From Verrucomicrobiaceae bacterium (GTDB lineage: Bacteria; Verrucomicrobiota; Verrucomicrobiia; Verrucomicrobiales; Verrucomicrobiaceae), in NCBI GenBank assembly GCA_019694165.1, contig JAIBCL010000017.1:62001-126000 (forward strand): 64,000 nt of DNA. Direction: 5' to 3'. Shown one piece after another: positions 42,448 to 51,364 of this stretch. Below the pieces are notes generated by a model, which did no database searches, was not told the DNA's origin, and saw nothing but the letters and a program-made list of their open reading frames with translations. The stretch's first letter is position 1. Each line of letters starts with the position of its first letter. Made by a program: the position numbers and the translations under genes.

Positions 42448-43542
42448 TCAACGGGCCAGTTCCAGCGCAAGCCGCGCGGCCTGCATCGCCGCATCAGGGA
42501 CGCTGAGCGGGATCATCTTTTCGCGGAACTCGCGGCCCAGCTTGCAGTCGTCGGCGAGCAGTGCCGCCACATGTGCCGCGGTTTCGGATGGCGAACGCGA
42601 GCGGAGGGCGCAGGAGTTCGAGAGCAGCAGGTCGGCGTTTCCTTCTTCCTGGCCGGGCACGACGTAGTCGATCACGACGGGACAGCGCGCGGCCAGCACT
42701 TCATGCAGGATCGCGCCACCAGCCTTCGAGATGAGCACATCGTGGGTTTGCAGCAGGCGCGGCATTTGATCCGTCCAGCCGATCACGTCAATGCTCGCGC
42801 CGGGCATGGAGTCGAGAAACCGCCGCAGTGTGTGATGGAGCCTCGGTGCGTGCTTGCCCACCGGGAGCGTGAGATGGACGCCGTCGCGCAGCAGCGGCCG
42901 GAGTGCTTCGAGCGTAAGGGCAACCCATCTGGTGGACGTGGATGGCAGATAGAGCAGGCGCTTATTGCCCGACGATATTTCAGCAGCGGGCGGCTCCATG
43001 AACGCGAGGCTAACCGGAAAACCCGTGACGCGAATTTTGTGCGCATCGACGCCGAGTCGCCCGACCACGGCTTTCGTCTCTTCGTCTGCGACGCAGTGGA
43101 GATCGCTCTGCACCGTGACCCAGAATGGATGGACCGAGATCGAGTCGGTGATCACGGTGACGAGCGGCGGCACAGCAGTGCGCGCACCGACGCGAGCCAC
43201 AAGCTCGGCGTAAAGCGGATACGTGCTTATGATGACGCGCGGCTTTTTCGTCTCGATCATTCCGGCCAGCGCGTTCAGCATCATCAACTGCCACGCAGGC
43301 GGCCCGGCGGAAGGTTTCATCTTTTCCAGCAGGCGATACACGGCGAGCCACGATGCGGGCCAGCTTGTGATGGCGAATTGATAAAGACGCTGCAGCACAT
43401 CCGAGAGCTGCGGGTGTGTCTCGCACACGATGTCATGCACCGCGACTTCCTCGCCAGGACTCAGACGGCGGGCTGCGTCGGCAATGCAGCGGGCCGCCGT
43501 GTTGTGCCCGTCGCCGAATGCCGCTGTGAGGATGAGGATCAA
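42448..43542 (-). CDS. MGDG-synthase/UgtP-like glycosyltransferase (GT28)
   Basis: About 364 residues. The N-terminal motif ILILTAAFGDGHNTAA is that of monogalactosyldiacylglycerol synthase and processive diacylglycerol glycosyltransferases; VITDSISVHPFWV and the C-terminal donor site ISKAGGAILHEVLAARCPVV with PGQEEGNA complete a GT-B fold. It should glycosylate diacylglycerol at the inner membrane. The start is unresolved: no in-frame ATG precedes the motif. TTG 43542 is chosen; a GTG at 43641 would add 33 unusual residues and collide with the divergent gene at 43634. Confidence 0.78.
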   Translation of the reverse strand: MILILTAAFGDGHNTAARCIADAARRLSPGEEVAVHDIVCETHPQLSDVLQRLYQFAITSWPASWLAVYRLLEKMKPSAGPPAWQLMMLNALAGMIETKKPRVIISTYPLYAELVARVGARTAVPPLVTVITDSISVHPFWVTVQSDLHCVADEETKAVVGRLGVDAHKIRVTGFPVSLAFMEPPAAEISSGNKRLLYLPSTSTRWVALTLEALRPLLRDGVHLTLPVGKHAPRLHHTLRRFLDSMPGASIDVIGWTDQMPRLLQTHDVLISKAGGAILHEVLAARCPVVIDYVVPGQEEGNADLLLSNSCALRSRSPSETAAHVAALLADDCKLGREFREKMIPLSVPDAAMQAARLALELAR

Positions 43543-43633
43543 GATTTGCGGAGGCTGAGTGGGAGAACCAAAGAAATTCAAGAAAACCAGATGACAGAAA
43601 ACCAGGGGAACTCCATTATTTAACAAAGCTGAA

Positions 43634-43981
43634 ATGACCACCCTTGCAATGATGAATCACAAGCGCCACAACCCAGCACTGATTTTAGGTGTGGTCTTCG
43701 TGGTTTGTTTCTTCATCGCGCTTTTCACCACACACTCAGAGGAGGCCGACAAAAGAAACAGCGCTGGTCGTTCGGGATTCTCTCTGGCCGCCGCGCCGCT
43801 GCTTTCGAGCAGCCGGATCGCCGATACGAAGTCGTTTCATCGCCGTTCGTTCTCCCGACCGCTTGCAGCGAGCAGCGAGCCGCAGTTTCGCTATCCAGCC
43901 AGCGCCAGCCCCGAAGCGTCGGACGTGCGGCTGGCGTCGTCGCCAGTGCGCCACTCAACCGCGGAACGCGGTGCGAGATGA
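43634..43981 (+). CDS. Possible small single-pass membrane protein
   Basis: 115 residues. MTTLAMMNHKRHNPALILGV starts a short basic leader, followed by one hydrophobic helix (ALILGVVFVVCFFIALFTTH) and an Arg/Ser/Ala-rich tail with little predicted structure. The head looks like a real gene; the tail could be read-through of non-coding sequence. No family recognised. Its start is divergent from the glycosyltransferase gene, and the AT-rich stretch 43555-43630 would be their shared promoter region. Confidence 0.4.
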   Translation: MTTLAMMNHKRHNPALILGVVFVVCFFIALFTTHSEEADKRNSAGRSGFSLAAAPLLSSSRIADTKSFHRRSFSRPLAASSEPQFRYPASASPEASDVRLASSPVRHSTAERGAR

Positions 43982-44001
43982 CGAGGCCGGGCGTGGCCCG
44001 G

Positions 44002-44838
44002 TCAGACAAAATCCAGCGCGAGATCCAGCGCGCGTGCAGAATGAGTGAGCGCCCCCACAGAGATCGCATCCACACCTGTCGCCGCCACAGTGCCGATGGT
44101 GGAGAGCGTCATGCCGCCGCTGGCTTCGAGAAAAACGCGGCCCGCGACGAGTTCCACGGCGGCGCGCAGCGTGTCGGCACTCATGTTGTCGAGCAGGATC
44201 ATCTCCACGCCGCGCAAGGCGAGGAATTTTTCCACCTGCTCCAGCCGGTCGGCCTCGATCTGCACCTTGATACCGGGACGCGCGGCTTTGACACGATCAA
44301 TGGCGGCCTGCAATGCCGCGAAGCCACCTGCGGCGACGAGGTGATTGTCCTTCACCATTACCTGATCGTAGAGGCCGATGCGATGATTGGTGCCGCCGCC
44401 GTCTTTGACCGCGGCCTTTTCCAGCAGCCGCCAGCCAGGCGTGGTCTTCCGCGTGTCGAGCACCTTCACCGGATGCGGCTTCACGGCGTCGACGTAGCGC
44501 CGCGTCATTGTCGCCACACCGCAGAGGCGCTGGAGGAAATTCAGCGCGGTGCGCTCCGCCGTGAGCACCGCACGAGTCGGACCGCTGATCTCCATCAGCG
44601 TGTCGCCTTTCTCGAATGCCGTGCCGTCGGCGACGAGCACCCGCACGTCGGTCGCCGCATCGATCTCGGAAAAAACCGTGCGTGCAACTTCGCTGCCGGA
44701 CATCACGCCGGCCTCGCGCGCGACGAGGTTCGCCTTCGAGCGCGACTCCGCCGGAATGAAAAACTCGGACGTGACATCGCCGCAGCCGACGTCTTCGGCG
44801 ATGGCGGCGCGGATGAGGGCGAGCGTAGAGGGATGCAT
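44002..44838 (-). CDS. nadC: Quinolinate phosphoribosyltransferase (nicotinate-nucleotide pyrophosphorylase, carboxylating)
   Basis: 278 residues from ATG 44838 (ATG 44856 is possible). It makes nicotinate mononucleotide from quinolinate and PRPP in NAD synthesis. Family blocks: IRAAIAEDVGCGDVTSEFF, ERTALNFLQRLCGVAT, LDTRKTTPGWRLLEKAAV with the substrate-binding Arg/Lys, GGGTNHRIGLYDQVMVKDNH, and EASGGMTL near the end. Length is standard. Upstream lies an inverted-repeat element separating it from the divergent PBP gene. Confidence 0.94.
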   Translation of the reverse strand: MHPSTLALIRAAIAEDVGCGDVTSEFFIPAESRSKANLVAREAGVMSGSEVARTVFSEIDAATDVRVLVADGTAFEKGDTLMEISGPTRAVLTAERTALNFLQRLCGVATMTRRYVDAVKPHPVKVLDTRKTTPGWRLLEKAAVKDGGGTNHRIGLYDQVMVKDNHLVAAGGFAALQAAIDRVKAARPGIKVQIEADRLEQVEKFLALRGVEMILLDNMSADTLRAAVELVAGRVFLEASGGMTLSTIGTVAATGVDAISVGALTHSARALDLALDFV

Positions 44839-44901
44839 GTGAGGGTGCGGCAGCATAGACAGCGCAGTTCGTGGTGTCAGCCGGAGAATCGCGAGCAGCG
44901 C

Positions 44902-45092
44902 CTTGGGCTGCGGCAGCCCTGCTGCCGCTTTCCGCAGGCAGCCCTGCTGCCGTCGAAGTCCCACGGACTCTGCCTTCGGGATGCAGTGCTGTTTTTTGAG
45001 CCAGACTGCGAGGCGTCCGACGCCAGCAGGGCTGGCTGGACAAAGCGGCAGCAGGCTGCCGCAGTCCCACGCGCTGCGTGCTCCCGTCTGAA
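44902..45092. repeat. Inverted-repeat intergenic element between nadC and the PBP gene
   Basis: CTGCGGCAGCCCTGCTGCCG (44908-44927, continuing CTTT to 44931) and its inverted copy ending CGGCAGCAGGCTGCCGCAG (45046-45064, with AAAG before it) match over 23 of 24 positions. The outer flanks GAGCAGCGCC-TTGGG and CCCACGCGCTGCGTGCTC extend the pairing loosely to about 40 bp. A third unit, GCAGGCAGCCCTGCTGCCG, follows at 44934. A frameshifted-looking ORF (MQCCFLSQTARRPTPAGLAG) crosses it; I regard that as a repeat by-product. Confidence 0.6.
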
Positions 45093-45135
45093 TGCCTGCT
45101 TCGCACTGGTGCCACAGCTTCACCGTCCGCATTGA

Positions 45136-47331
45136 ATGCCCGCGCCGAAAAAGAAAAGGAAGAAGGACGACACGGCTCCACACGACTACGAGAAGGAACC
45201 GGGCTGGTGGAAGCGCGTGCTGGTGCGCGTGGTGATCGGCGTGCCTGTGCTTTGCATCCTCGCCGGAGCTGTGGTGATCGCCGTTTACAGCCAGCTCGCG
45301 AAAGGATACCCGCTCGACAAGCTGGGCGAGATGCCGCAACGCACCTTCGTGTATGACGCGAAGGGCCAGGTGCTCGGCCAGATGCACGGGGAGAATCGCA
45401 TCGTCGTTCCGCTTGATCAGGTCTCGCCGTGGTTCGTCAAGGCGCTCCTCGTGCGTGAAGACGCGAGGTTTTATGAGCACGGCGGGATTGACTTCGTCGG
45501 CGTCGTGCGCGCGATGGTGCGGAACCTCAAGGACGGACGCATCGTCCAGGGCGCCAGCACGATCACCATGCAGCTCGCGCGCAACAGCTACCCTGACCTC
45601 GACGACCGCAGCTTCCACCGGAAGCTGCTCGAGATGATGCTCGCGCGACGCATCGAGAAGACGAGCACAAAAGAGCAAATCCTCGATCACTATGTGAACC
45701 GCATCTTCTTCGGCAACAGCCTCTACGGCATCCAGCGCGCGAGCCAGGTTTACTTCGGCAAGCACGCGTCGCAGCTCACGCTTGGCGAGAGCGCGCTGAT
45801 CGCGGGCATCATCAGGGGACCCACGAGGTTTTCTCCGTTCAAGAACTTCGAAAGCGCGCTGCACGAGCGCGACGTGGTGCTCTCGCGCATGGTGCAGATG
45901 AAGGTGATCACCGAAGAGGAGGCGCTCGCCGCGCGCTACGAGGACATCGCGCTCCATGCGCAGCCCGTTTTCACTCCGCAGGGCGGCTATGCGCTTGATC
46001 TGGTAAAGCGCGACCTCGATTTGATCCTGGAATCGCAGGAGATCGAGGACGGCGGGCTTCAAGTGTACACCACGCTCGATCTCGACCTGCAAAAGACCGC
46101 CGAGGAGGCCCTCGAAAAGCGCATCCGCGGCATCGAGAAGCTGCGCGGCTTCGCGCATCCCACGAAGGCTGCCATCGACGCGAAGTGGGACGGCCGCAGC
46201 GAGATGAAATCGACCGACTACCTGCAAGGCGCGGTCACCGTCATCAACAACGACACCGGCGGCATCGTCGCCATCGTTGGCGGACGCGACTACCGGCAGA
46301 GCAAATACAACCGCGCCGCGCAAGGCGAGCGGCAGATCGGCTCCACGGTGAAACCTTTTGTCTATGCGGCTGCCATCGGTCGCGGATTGCTGCCAGGCTC
46401 GCTCATCGAAGACGCGCCGCTGCGCCCCGGCGAAATCGAAGGCGCGGCGAGCGGTTGGAATCCCGGCAACTCAGACGGCAAGTTCATCGGCTGGCAACCC
46501 ATGGTCACCGGCCTCGTGCAAAGCCGGAACACGATGACCATCCGCATCGGCAACTACGCCGGACTCGACCGCGTGCTGCAATTGCTCGGCGACGCCGGCA
46601 TCGGCCAGGGTGCGAAGCGCACGCCACAGGTCTTCATCGGCAATCTCGGCGCGAACCTCAAGCAGCTCACCAGCGCATTTTCGATCTACCCGAATCAAGG
46701 CGTGCGCCGCCGCCCCTTCCTCATCGACCGCATCATCGACCGCTCAGGCCACATCATCTACACCACGCCCGTGCTCGAAACCGAGGCCGTTTCACCTGGC
46801 GTATCGCATCTCGTGCGTCGGATGCTCTCGGAGGTGATCGACAAAGGCACCGCCGCCACCCTGCGCTCCGAATTCAAATACAAGGAACCCGGTGGCGGCA
46901 AGACGGGCACCACCAATGACTACAAGGATGCATGGTTCTGCGGATACTCCGACAAACTGACGTGCGGCGTGTGGCTCGGACTCGACCAGCCGAAGACGAT
47001 CATCGAAGAAGGCTACGCAGGGAAACTCGCCGTACCCATCTGGGCCGATGTGATGAACGCCTCGCTCAAGCTCGGCTACAAACCGCAGTCCTCGCGCGCG
47101 AACGAGGTCCCGCTCACCAACGTCTCGCTCTGCCGCGTCAGCAGCCGCCTCGCCAACGAAGCGTGCCGCCAGCAGGAGACCGCGTATCAGGACGACATCC
47201 CGTATGAACTCGTGCCCGACGTCTTCTGCGAAGTGCATGGGAACGGCACCGCCGTCGCCCAAGGCACCTCATCGCCCCGGCCGCCGCAGAAGCGCACACT
47301 TCTGGATCGGATTCGCGGATGGTTTCGGTGA
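45136..47331 (+). CDS. Bifunctional class A penicillin-binding protein (PBP1-type)
   Basis: 731 residues: a Lys-rich cytoplasmic head, one membrane helix (~28-52), a GT51 glycosyltransferase domain and a transpeptidase domain. GT51: catalytic E108 in REDARFYEHGGID and GASTITMQLARN. Transpeptidase: S403-x-x-K406 in GSTVKPF, S463-R-N465, and K589-T-G in GGKTGTTND. It polymerises lipid II and cross-links peptidoglycan at the inner membrane, so this bacterium has conventional murein. A Pro-rich basic tail ends the protein. Confidence 0.95.
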   Translation: MPAPKKKRKKDDTAPHDYEKEPGWWKRVLVRVVIGVPVLCILAGAVVIAVYSQLAKGYPLDKLGEMPQRTFVYDAKGQVLGQMHGENRIVVPLDQVSPWFVKALLVREDARFYEHGGIDFVGVVRAMVRNLKDGRIVQGASTITMQLARNSYPDLDDRSFHRKLLEMMLARRIEKTSTKEQILDHYVNRIFFGNSLYGIQRASQVYFGKHASQLTLGESALIAGIIRGPTRFSPFKNFESALHERDVVLSRMVQMKVITEEEALAARYEDIALHAQPVFTPQGGYALDLVKRDLDLILESQEIEDGGLQVYTTLDLDLQKTAEEALEKRIRGIEKLRGFAHPTKAAIDAKWDGRSEMKSTDYLQGAVTVINNDTGGIVAIVGGRDYRQSKYNRAAQGERQIGSTVKPFVYAAAIGRGLLPGSLIEDAPLRPGEIEGAASGWNPGNSDGKFIGWQPMVTGLVQSRNTMTIRIGNYAGLDRVLQLLGDAGIGQGAKRTPQVFIGNLGANLKQLTSAFSIYPNQGVRRRPFLIDRIIDRSGHIIYTTPVLETEAVSPGVSHLVRRMLSEVIDKGTAATLRSEFKYKEPGGGKTGTTNDYKDAWFCGYSDKLTCGVWLGLDQPKTIIEEGYAGKLAVPIWADVMNASLKLGYKPQSSRANEVPLTNVSLCRVSSRLANEACRQQETAYQDDIPYELVPDVFCEVHGNGTAVAQGTSSPRPPQKRTLLDRIRGWFR

Positions 47332-47386
47332 AGAACCTTCACAATTATTCTGGACACTTGCACCTTTGCAGCCCCAAGCTTGCTCT

Positions 47387-47716
47387 ATGACGGGTTGCTC
47401 GAATTGGGTGTTTTCCTCTCTGGCTCTCATCGGTGCCGATGAACTCGGCATTCCGCGGAGCCTGATCCTGCTGCTCGTGCCCGTTTATCTAGCGACGCTG
47501 TTTTGGGTATTCGTTGATGCCGAAGTGCGGGGAAAGTCAGGTTTCATGGCGATTCTTTTTGCTTCAACCGCATGGCCCCTATCGTTGCTGTTCTGGCTTT
47601 GGCTTCGGCCTGAATCGAAGGCATCTTTCCGAACAGAACCGTCACTTGCCGACTCACCTGATCCGTCCAGTCCATGCCCGACAAACTCTTCGCCGTCGCC
47701 CAGCTCGATGAATTGA
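47387..47716 (+). CDS. Small membrane protein
   Basis: 109 residues from ATG 47387. Two hydrophobic helices (about 22-45 and 52-72; ILLLVPVYLATLFWVFVDAE, AILFASTAWPLSLLFWLW) precede a Ser/Pro-rich tail (SLADSPDPSSPCPTNSSPS). The tail overlaps the cupin gene by 43 bp in another frame, so the last residues may be constrained by that gene. The two-helix pattern with VDAE between resembles small DUF-type proteins of this phylum, not named further. Confidence 0.55.
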   Translation: MTGCSNWVFSSLALIGADELGIPRSLILLLVPVYLATLFWVFVDAEVRGKSGFMAILFASTAWPLSLLFWLWLRPESKASFRTEPSLADSPDPSSPCPTNSSPSPSSMN

Positions 47717-48021
47717 CGCCCGTGCCCTGTCCGTGCGGCGAGGCGCGTCGTGCGTTCCAGCAGCCGTGGAATACGCTCGCCTCCGTGCATCTCACCGACA
47801 TCTCTGCGGACAGCCGCGTGCATTACCACAAAAAGATGACGGAGATCTACATCGTGCTCGAAGGCGAAGGCTGGCTCGAAGCCGACGGCGAGCGCATCCC
47901 GCTCAAGCCGCTGACCGCAGTGATGATCCGCCCCGGTTGCAAGCACCGTGCCGTTGGCAACCTGCGCATCATCAACGTGCCCATGCCGCCGTTCGATCCG
48001 GCGGATGAGTTTGAAGACTAA
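47674..48021 (+). CDS. Single-domain cupin protein
   Basis: 115 residues, a small beta-barrel. Cupin motif 1 is seen as HYHKKMTEIYIVLEGEGWLE (two His and a Glu as metal ligands) and motif 2 as RPGCKHRAVGN (one His). The N-terminus has the CPC cluster PVPCPCGEARRAF. Substrate unknown; such proteins are isomerases, dioxygenases or sugar-binding modules. DUF2007 follows 18 bp later. Confidence 0.82.
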   Translation: MPDKLFAVAQLDELTPVPCPCGEARRAFQQPWNTLASVHLTDISADSRVHYHKKMTEIYIVLEGEGWLEADGERIPLKPLTAVMIRPGCKHRAVGNLRIINVPMPPFDPADEFED

Positions 48022-48039
48022 CCTCCACAGCCAAACGAC

Positions 48040-48348
48040 ATGCGAGTCATCTACTCCGATCCCGAATCGAGCAAGGTCGGCCTCTACAAGTCGATCCTCG
48101 AAGAAGCAGGCATCCTTTGCTTCATCCAGAATGACAACACCTCGCGTGGAGAAGTGGTTGTCCCCGCATTCTATCCGACGCTGTGCATCACGGATGACGG
48201 GCGCTACGAAGAAGCCCTGGCGCTGCTGAAGGACATCCATCTCGCGGAGCCTGTGGCCGGTGCAGACTGGATGTGTCCGAAGTGCAACGAATCCGTCCCG
48301 TCTTCGTTTGAGTCGTGCTGGAATTGCGAAACTCTGAAACCCGCTTGA
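48040..48348 (+). CDS. DUF2007-type protein with C-terminal zinc ribbon
   Basis: 102 residues. The first ~70 (VIYSDPESSKVGLYKSILEE, CITDDGRYEEALALL) match the DUF2007 'putative signal-transducing protein' fold, which resembles a PII-like ferredoxin fold. Residues 77-96 form a zinc ribbon, CPKC and CWNC. It is cytoplasmic; function unknown. The stop lies eight bases before the next ATG, suggesting an operon with the thioredoxin gene. Confidence 0.78.
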   Translation: MRVIYSDPESSKVGLYKSILEEAGILCFIQNDNTSRGEVVVPAFYPTLCITDDGRYEEALALLKDIHLAEPVAGADWMCPKCNESVPSSFESCWNCETLKPA

Positions 48349-48356
48349 TCGATCAC

Positions 48357-49535
48357 ATGAAAAAACTGTTCCCGCTCTTTCTCTCCGCCTCTCTCACCCT
48401 CGCCGCCGAGAGTGTGAAGCCCCTGCCGATCGGCACCGCCGCACCTGGCTTCAATCTGCCGGGCATCGACGGCATGCAACACACGCTGGCCGACTACTCG
48501 AAGGCCGATGTGCTCGTGGTCGCCTTCCTCAGCAATCATTGTCCCGACTCGCAGGCGTCTGAGGGGCGGGTGAAAAAGCTGGTCGAGGATATGAAGGGCA
48601 AAAGCTTCGCGCTCGTAGCCATCAATCCAAACAACCCGCTCGGCCTTCGCCCCGACGAACTCGGCTACTCGAAGTACAACGACAGCTTCGACGAGATGAA
48701 GCTCCACGCGAAGGAGCAGGGTTTCAATTTCCCGTATCTCTACGACGGCGAGACGCAGTCCACCGCCCACGCCTATGGCTGCCTCGCCACGCCTCATGTC
48801 TTCATTTTCGACAAAGAGCGGAAGCTTCGCTACCAAGGACGGTTCGACGAGTCACGTTTCGCCGATGACAGCAGCGTGAGGTCGCCCGACGCACGGAACG
48901 CCGTCGAGGCACTGCTCGCGGGCAAGGAAGTCGCCGTCACTGAAACGAAGGTCCATGGCTGCTCCACCAAATGGATCAGCAAACAGGACGCTGTGGCGAA
49001 GGACGATGAGAGGTGGGAGAAAGGTGCCGTCGAGGTCGAACTGATCGATGCCAAAGGTGTGGCCGCATTGCGGAAAAACGACACGGACAAGGTCCGCATG
49101 TTCAACGTGTGGGCCACGTGGTGCGGGCCGTGCGTGAAGGAATTCCCCGAGCTGGTGAAGACATCGCGCAAGTTCGGCCTGCGGAACTTTGAGTTCATCA
49201 GCATCAGCCTGGATGACCCGAAGACCATCGCCGAGGTGAAGGCATTTCTTGAGAAGAAGCACGCCATCGTGCCGGACAAGCTCAAGCCATCGCTCGCGAA
49301 GGAGGGGCGCAAGGGAAACGCCTACGTCTTCTCCGAGGCGAACAACGAGCCGCTCATCGCCGCGCTCGATCCCGGGTGGGAAGGTGCCATCCCGTTCACC
49401 CTCGTCGTCGCGCCAGGCGGCAAGGTCGTCTTCCATCACGCCGGTCAGGTCGATGGCGACGAGCTGCGCGCGAAGATTCTCGATCACATGGGCCGCTTCT
49501 ACACGCCGGAGACGGCACCGAAGGAGAAGAAGTGA
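48357..49535 (+). CDS. Exported protein with two thioredoxin-fold domains
   Basis: 392 residues from ATG 48357; signal peptide MKKLFPLFLSASLTLAAESV. Domain 1 (~25-190) is AhpC/TSA-like, with GTAAPGFNLPGIDG and a lone Cys in SNHCPDSQ, plus YGCLATPHVFIFD. Domain 2 (~225-380) is TlpA/ResA-like with the redox pair WATWCGPCVKE. Periplasmic thiol exchange, for example to cytochrome maturation or peroxide defence, is likely. Two such domains in one chain suggests internal electron relay. The longer frame from 48315 overlaps DUF2007 and is rejected. Confidence 0.82.
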   Translation: MKKLFPLFLSASLTLAAESVKPLPIGTAAPGFNLPGIDGMQHTLADYSKADVLVVAFLSNHCPDSQASEGRVKKLVEDMKGKSFALVAINPNNPLGLRPDELGYSKYNDSFDEMKLHAKEQGFNFPYLYDGETQSTAHAYGCLATPHVFIFDKERKLRYQGRFDESRFADDSSVRSPDARNAVEALLAGKEVAVTETKVHGCSTKWISKQDAVAKDDERWEKGAVEVELIDAKGVAALRKNDTDKVRMFNVWATWCGPCVKEFPELVKTSRKFGLRNFEFISISLDDPKTIAEVKAFLEKKHAIVPDKLKPSLAKEGRKGNAYVFSEANNEPLIAALDPGWEGAIPFTLVVAPGGKVVFHHAGQVDGDELRAKILDHMGRFYTPETAPKEKK

Positions 49536-49575
49536 GATACCGAGACGGGAAACGAATTCACACCGATCCACTCCC

Positions 49576-50250
49576 ATGCATCCCGGCACTGTCCATTCCT
49601 GTCCGCTCGCGTCCATCCGCAGCCTCTGCAGCGCCGCAGTCTTTGGTTGGCTGCTCGTCGGCTTCGCCGCAGCGCAAAACGAAAATGCCACCCCTCGCGA
49701 GCTGTTCCAGAGCGCCGTCGATCTCTACTTCGCGGCGAAGCCGAAGGAATCCGTGGCCGCCTTCGACCGCCTCATCAAACTCCAGCCCGACGCGAAGCCC
49801 GGCCTCTGGCAGCGCGGCCTCGCGCTCTATCACGCCGGCATGTTCAAGGAAGGTCGCGATCAATTCGAGGTGCATCAGACCGTGAACCCAAATGACGTGG
49901 AGAATGCCGCTTGGCATTTTATCTGCGTCGCGAGAGCCAGCGGCATCGAGGAAGCGAGGAAGCATCTCATTCCCATCAAAGGTGACACACGCGTGCCGAT
50001 GAAGGAAGTGCACGACCTCTTCGCCGGCAAAGGTACTGCCGATGATGTGATGAAAGCCGCCGGCTCAGGCGATGAATCCGCCCGCCGCAACCAGCTCTGC
50101 TACGCGCACCTGTATCTCGGTCTTTACTACGAAGCTCTGGGCGACACCGCGAAGGCAAAGGACCACATGGTCAAAGCCGCCGGCGACTACAAAATGGACC
50201 ACTACATGGGCAAGTGCGCCCAGGTGCATGTGAAGCTGCGCGGGTGGTGA
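49576..50250 (+). CDS. Secreted TPR protein
   Basis: 224 residues from ATG 49576; hydrophobic signal segment ~14-33 (SLCSAAVFGWLLVGFAAAQ). Two clear TPR units follow (ELFQSAVDLYFAAKPKESVA, WQRGLALYHAGMFKEGRDQF) and a last one near CYAHLYLGLYYEALGDTAKA, an arrangement like lipoprotein NlpI. TPRs mediate protein contacts in the periplasm. It follows the thioredoxin gene by 40 bp and may be co-transcribed. Confidence 0.78.
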   Translation: MHPGTVHSCPLASIRSLCSAAVFGWLLVGFAAAQNENATPRELFQSAVDLYFAAKPKESVAAFDRLIKLQPDAKPGLWQRGLALYHAGMFKEGRDQFEVHQTVNPNDVENAAWHFICVARASGIEEARKHLIPIKGDTRVPMKEVHDLFAGKGTADDVMKAAGSGDESARRNQLCYAHLYLGLYYEALGDTAKAKDHMVKAAGDYKMDHYMGKCAQVHVKLRGW

Positions 50251-50334
50251 AACAGGCTTTCCCGCATTGGAAGGGTTTGATGTCCTTTGCCAGTGCACCG
50301 TCGCTTCAGGCAAAATGCACCTCTCATGCCGGCA

Positions 50335-51201
50335 TCACGCTCCGATTGGATGCCAGGTCGTCTTGAACTCGATGAACTCGCGTATCTCGTAAAGCCCCTG
50401 CGCCGCTCCATCGCGCCAGTCGCGCGGCTCCTCTGACTTCAAAAGCCGGACGCGCTTTACGCTGTCCGCCGCCCCAAGCTTGACGGCCCTTCTCTCGTCA
50501 GCACCCGCCACGCCGTTGATCGCGCGCAGATGCGCGTGCGAGGCAAAGGAGGACACCAGTTCGCTGCGCCTGCCGGTGAGCAGATTCACCACGCCACCTG
50601 GCAGGTCGCTCGTGGCGAGCATCTCCCCCAGCAGAATCGCCGGATAGGGCTGTAATTCCGACGCCAGGGCGACGACCGTGTTTCCGCTCACGATTACGGA
50701 TGCCACCAATGAAACCAACGCGAGCAGCGGAGCCTCGTCCGGTGCCAGCACGCCAATGATGCCCATCGGCTCCGTCACTGTGAAATTGAAGTGCGGACTG
50801 GCCACCGGATTTACGTTGCCGAGCATCTGCTCGTACTTGTCCGCCCAGCCCGCGTAGTGAATGAGGCGGTCCGCAGTTGCCGCCACCTCTTGCGCCGCAG
50901 CCGCACTGTTCCCGCCGCCGAGCAGGATGGCGTCCGCCATTTCCGCCGCACGCGCCTCGAGCATCTCGCCGAGACGATAGAGGATCTGCCCGCGATTGTA
51001 TCCCGATCTCTTCGCCCACCCAGGCCCCGCCTTTGCCGCCGCCTCCACCGCGTTTCGCAAGTCCTTGCGCGTGCATTGGGGAATGTTCGCAAAGAACGCA
51101 CCGGACGCATCGTGCAGCGCCTGCACGCGCCCGGATTCCGAGCGGATGAATGCGCCGCCGACGTAGCACTTTGGGGTCTTGGTGATGGGAATGCGGTTCA
51201 T
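50335..51201 (-). CDS. Truncated aldehyde dehydrogenase homologue (NAD-binding part only)
   Basis: 288 residues against ~480-500 for the family. The chain starts like a complete ALDH (YVGGAFIRSESGRVQALHD) and continues through the coenzyme domain (TEPMGIIGVLAPDEAPLLAL, GNTVVALASELQPYPAILLG, LPGGVVNLLTG). It ends soon after the region where ELGGK and the catalytic Cys should come; neither the general-base Glu nor the nucleophilic Cys is present. No full-length ALDH gene is adjacent. It could be a decayed gene, a regulatory subunit, or a structural half like that of ALDH16 proteins. Confidence 0.75.
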   Translation of the reverse strand: MNRIPITKTPKCYVGGAFIRSESGRVQALHDASGAFFANIPQCTRKDLRNAVEAAAKAGPGWAKRSGYNRGQILYRLGEMLEARAAEMADAILLGGGNSAAAAQEVAATADRLIHYAGWADKYEQMLGNVNPVASPHFNFTVTEPMGIIGVLAPDEAPLLALVSLVASVIVSGNTVVALASELQPYPAILLGEMLATSDLPGGVVNLLTGRRSELVSSFASHAHLRAINGVAGADERRAVKLGAADSVKRVRLLKSEEPRDWRDGAAQGLYEIREFIEFKTTWHPIGA

Positions 51202-51364
51202 ACGAGCGTGGAACGGTTCTTAACCACAGGGATAGTGCGTCTGGCGCAAGCGTGATTTTCGCGAATTTCCAGGAGCGTGCGGCTGCCGGCCCACGCCTCG
51301 GACCTCATTCAAAGCCGTCCGTCACCCGCCCGAGGACGAGGGACGGCACAAAGGGGGCGAGGCG

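Noticed and set aside
41230-43623. 797-codon plus-strand open frame across the Gfo/Idh/MocA and glycosyltransferase genes
   Set aside because: It is antisense to two well-supported genes and has the biased composition of a shadow frame.
44903-45091. Short ORF with MQCCFLSQTARRPTPAG
   Set aside because: It lies wholly inside the inverted-repeat element and would recur with every copy; treated as repeat, not gene.
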